Source of the DNA: GCA-2705995 sp965661625
GTDB taxonomy: Bacteria; Bacteroidota; Bacteroidia; Flavobacteriales_G; Salibacteraceae
Assembly: GCA_965661625.1 (NCBI GenBank)
Contig: CBFIEM010000007.1
Location: forward strand, 62,001 to 126,000
DNA: 64,000 nt
Direction of reading: 5' to 3'
Under the pieces are notes generated by a model, which saw nothing but the letters and a program-made list of their open reading frames with translations, made no database searches and was not told the origin of the DNA. The position numbers and the translations under genes were made by a program. Numbering within the stretch: position 1 is the first letter of the stretch; every line of letters starts with the position of its first letter. Positions 62,474-64,000 of the stretch are shown here, one piece after another.

Positions 62474-64000
62474 CAATAGCTTTAAGTTTTGGGCTTGTTG
62501 CGCAAGGGCAAGAAGAAGTAATCCTCAGCGGAAGAACGGTAACTGCTCATGGAGAACAGGTTCCAGGAGCATCTGTTGTTGAGGTCATTACGCAAAAAGG
62601 CAGCTACTCAAATAAGCAAGGTGAGTTTTCACTGTCATTTACACCGAATCAGTTTGTAGCCCTGCACGTTAGTTATTTGGGGTTTAAAGATGTTATTGAT
62701 TCATTTAAAATAGTCAATGATACTTTCCTATACATAACCCTTATTCCTAAGGCAGATGAGTTACCTGAAGTTGTTATCAAGGATCATAGGTTAGCGCAAA
62801 AAATAAAGGTGGGTGAACAGCGATTTGAACTGGAATCTATGAATGGGGGTGACCGCGGTACACTGATTGGCGCATTGGAACAAGTGCCGGGAATTTCGGC
62901 TATGAATGTAGGGGTTGGCGTAAGTAAGCCTGTTATCAGAGGGATGACTGCCAACCGGGTGGCAGTTCAGGTAGATGGCGTTAATCAGCAAGGACAACAA
63001 TGGGGCTCAGACCATGGTTTAGAGGTAGATCTCCAAAACGTTCAGCGGGTCAGTATCATCAAAGGACCAGCTGCATTGATTTATGATGCTGAAGGAATAG
63101 GTGGGATGATTCGTGTTTTACCTGAGCGACCGTTGGATCAGCGCTCATTGCAAATAACACCATCCACCACGTTTAAAAATAATAACAACCACCTGAGTAC
63201 AAGTCTAGACGTTAAATGGAGGGGAACAGATTTGTTTATTCATGGCAGGCTTACGAGGGTTGACTTTGGCGATTACCGCATTCCCGCATCTTCTTTTACT
63301 TACAATGGATTTGTACTTCCTGTTGCTAATGGGCATTTACTGAATACATCCGGCCGTGAGCGGAACGGGTCGTTGGAGTTTGGGGTAATTAAGAATTGGG
63401 GCTATTCGCGTGTAAAGCTAAGTCGGTACGCGCTTGATATGGGGTTATTCCCTGGTGCTTTTGGAATTCCTAGAAGTTACAGTCTCGTACCAGATGGAGA
63501 TCGCAAGGATATTGACTTACCTAGTCAAACTGTTGCGCACACTAAAGTTGTGTGGAACCATTTACACCTCATAGGTAAAAGGGACAATGAGTTGCGGTTT
63601 ACAATAGGTGGACAGCAAAATGTGAGGCGAGAAAACGCATTGCCTCATGGACAGGGGTTTGATGGAGGTAGCAGTACGCGAGCCCTGGATTTAACGTTGT
63701 CTACCATTGATTTGAAGTCAACTTTTAAGCAAACAAGCGATGCTTGGGGGTTCGAGGGAGGTTTAAGTATGAACGGTCAGCGGAATGAAGTAAGGGGTTT
63801 TGAATTCTTAATTCCCGGCTACCGACAATTCAGCTTAAGGGGCTTTGGTGTTTTGAACAAGTCACTGAGTCCAAAAACAGAACTAAGCGGAGGTATTAGG
63901 GTTGATAGGACTGCAATGACAGTTGATCGTGGTGTTGCTCAAGTAGAAGATCGTGTTACGGGCAGTTTCTTGCGCAATGATTCGTTTCAACGTGAATTTT
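62452..64000 (+). CDS. TonB-dependent outer-membrane receptor, N-terminal part (runs off the window)
   Basis: The first 516 codons are present and open to the end of the window. A signal peptide (MRKLFGIAIALSFGLVAQGQ) is followed by a carboxypeptidase-regulatory-like domain (VPGASVVEVITQKGSYSNKQ). The plug domain follows (LIGALEQVPGISAMNVGVGV, VIRGMTANRVAVQVDG, IIKGPAALIYDAEGIGGMI), then barrel strands. It takes up a scarce ligand across the outer membrane. The QQWGSDHGLEVD loop resembles zinc- and haem-type receptors. It overlaps the Fur-family regulator gene, so regulator and receptor are in one transcript. Confidence 0.88.
   Translation, partial: MRKLFGIAIALSFGLVAQGQEEVILSGRTVTAHGEQVPGASVVEVITQKGSYSNKQGEFSLSFTPNQFVALHVSYLGFKDVIDSFKIVNDTFLYITLIPKADELPEVVIKDHRLAQKIKVGEQRFELESMNGGDRGTLIGALEQVPGISAMNVGVGVSKPVIRGMTANRVAVQVDGVNQQGQQWGSDHGLEVDLQNVQRVSIIKGPAALIYDAEGIGGMIRVLPERPLDQRSLQITPSTTFKNNNNHLSTSLDVKWRGTDLFIHGRLTRVDFGDYRIPASSFTYNGFVLPVANGHLLNTSGRERNGSLEFGVIKNWGYSRVKLSRYALDMGLFPGAFGIPRSYSLVPDGDRKDIDLPSQTVAHTKVVWNHLHLIGKRDNELRFTIGGQQNVRRENALPHGQGFDGGSSTRALDLTLSTIDLKSTFKQTSDAWGFEGGLSMNGQRNEVRGFEFLIPGYRQFSLRGFGVLNKSLSPKTELSGGIRVDRTAMTVDRGVAQVEDRVTGSFLRNDSFQREF

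Noticed and set aside
1..64000. tRNA, rRNA, CRISPR array, prophage or insertion sequence.
   Set aside because: No cloverleaf, regularly spaced repeat, integrase or transposase was found in either strand.

Overview
The window looks like a piece of chromosome from a member of the Bacteroidota, most likely a marine-type Flavobacteriales relative. The evidence is: several exported proteins with type IX secretion (T9SS) C-terminal sorting domains (CotH protein, 870-aa protein, 1157-aa gliding-motility C-terminal protein); promoters of the Bacteroidota TAnnTTTG type in front of many genes; a fused E1 alpha/beta dehydrogenase; a PUR-type DUF3276 protein; and the parA-parB-DUF5683-dapB-lepB gene order typical of the phylum. 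Base composition is moderately AT-rich and even. I see no prophage, insertion sequence, CRISPR array, rRNA or tRNA gene. Most of the window is core chromosome.

Layout. 1-5.3 kb (minus): start of murQ, a fused 2-oxoacid dehydrogenase E1, then a PspC / PadR / small exported protein operon. 5.4-9.9 kb: uvrA, an ECF-like sigma factor with a 54-codon follower gene, and an endonuclease III lacking its iron-sulfur ligands. 10-16 kb: an apparently broken pair of cell-surface genes, a CotH/lamin-tail T9SS protein, DUF2490, M1 peptidase. 16-20.7 kb (minus): yidD, dcd, an EEP-family lipoprotein, DUF3332, DUF3276 and an exporter ABC protein. 20.9-25.8 kb (plus): nusB, DUF1573, yajC, YbbR, coaE, nnrDE. 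25.8-33 kb: SpmA/B-like membrane protein, PafA-like phosphatase, Sua5, and a T9SS protein translationally coupled to a 44-aa membrane peptide. 33-35.9 kb: sulfotransferase, VanX-like dipeptidase overlapping a Crp-type regulator, DinB protein. 35.9-39.3 kb (minus): a probable stress island (coiled-coil protein, Dps, lipoprotein, exported protein, receiver-Crp fusion). 39.3-45.1 kb: a repeat-bearing spacer, two membrane proteins, a histidine kinase/LuxR response regulator pair and a transaldolase-family enzyme. 45.1-55.8 kb: adhesin-like protein, proline dehydrogenase, M1 aminopeptidase lipoprotein, PLP decarboxylase, HemN and a universal stress protein. 55.9-60.7 kb (minus): lepB, dapB, DUF5683, parB, parA. 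60.9-64 kb: flavin reductase and a DUF4625 / Fur-family / TonB receptor metal-uptake module that runs off the end.

How the genes work together. Several operons are held together by 4-bp ATGA or slightly longer overlaps. Genes on opposite strands often overlap at their 3' ends. No single spectacular new system is evident. The best leads are the gene-fusion scar near 10.8 kb, the coupled 44-aa membrane peptide at 30.1 kb, the small gene behind the sigma factor, the stress island at 36-39 kb, the perfect dyad in front of the two-component pair at 42.8 kb, and the metal-uptake module at the right end.
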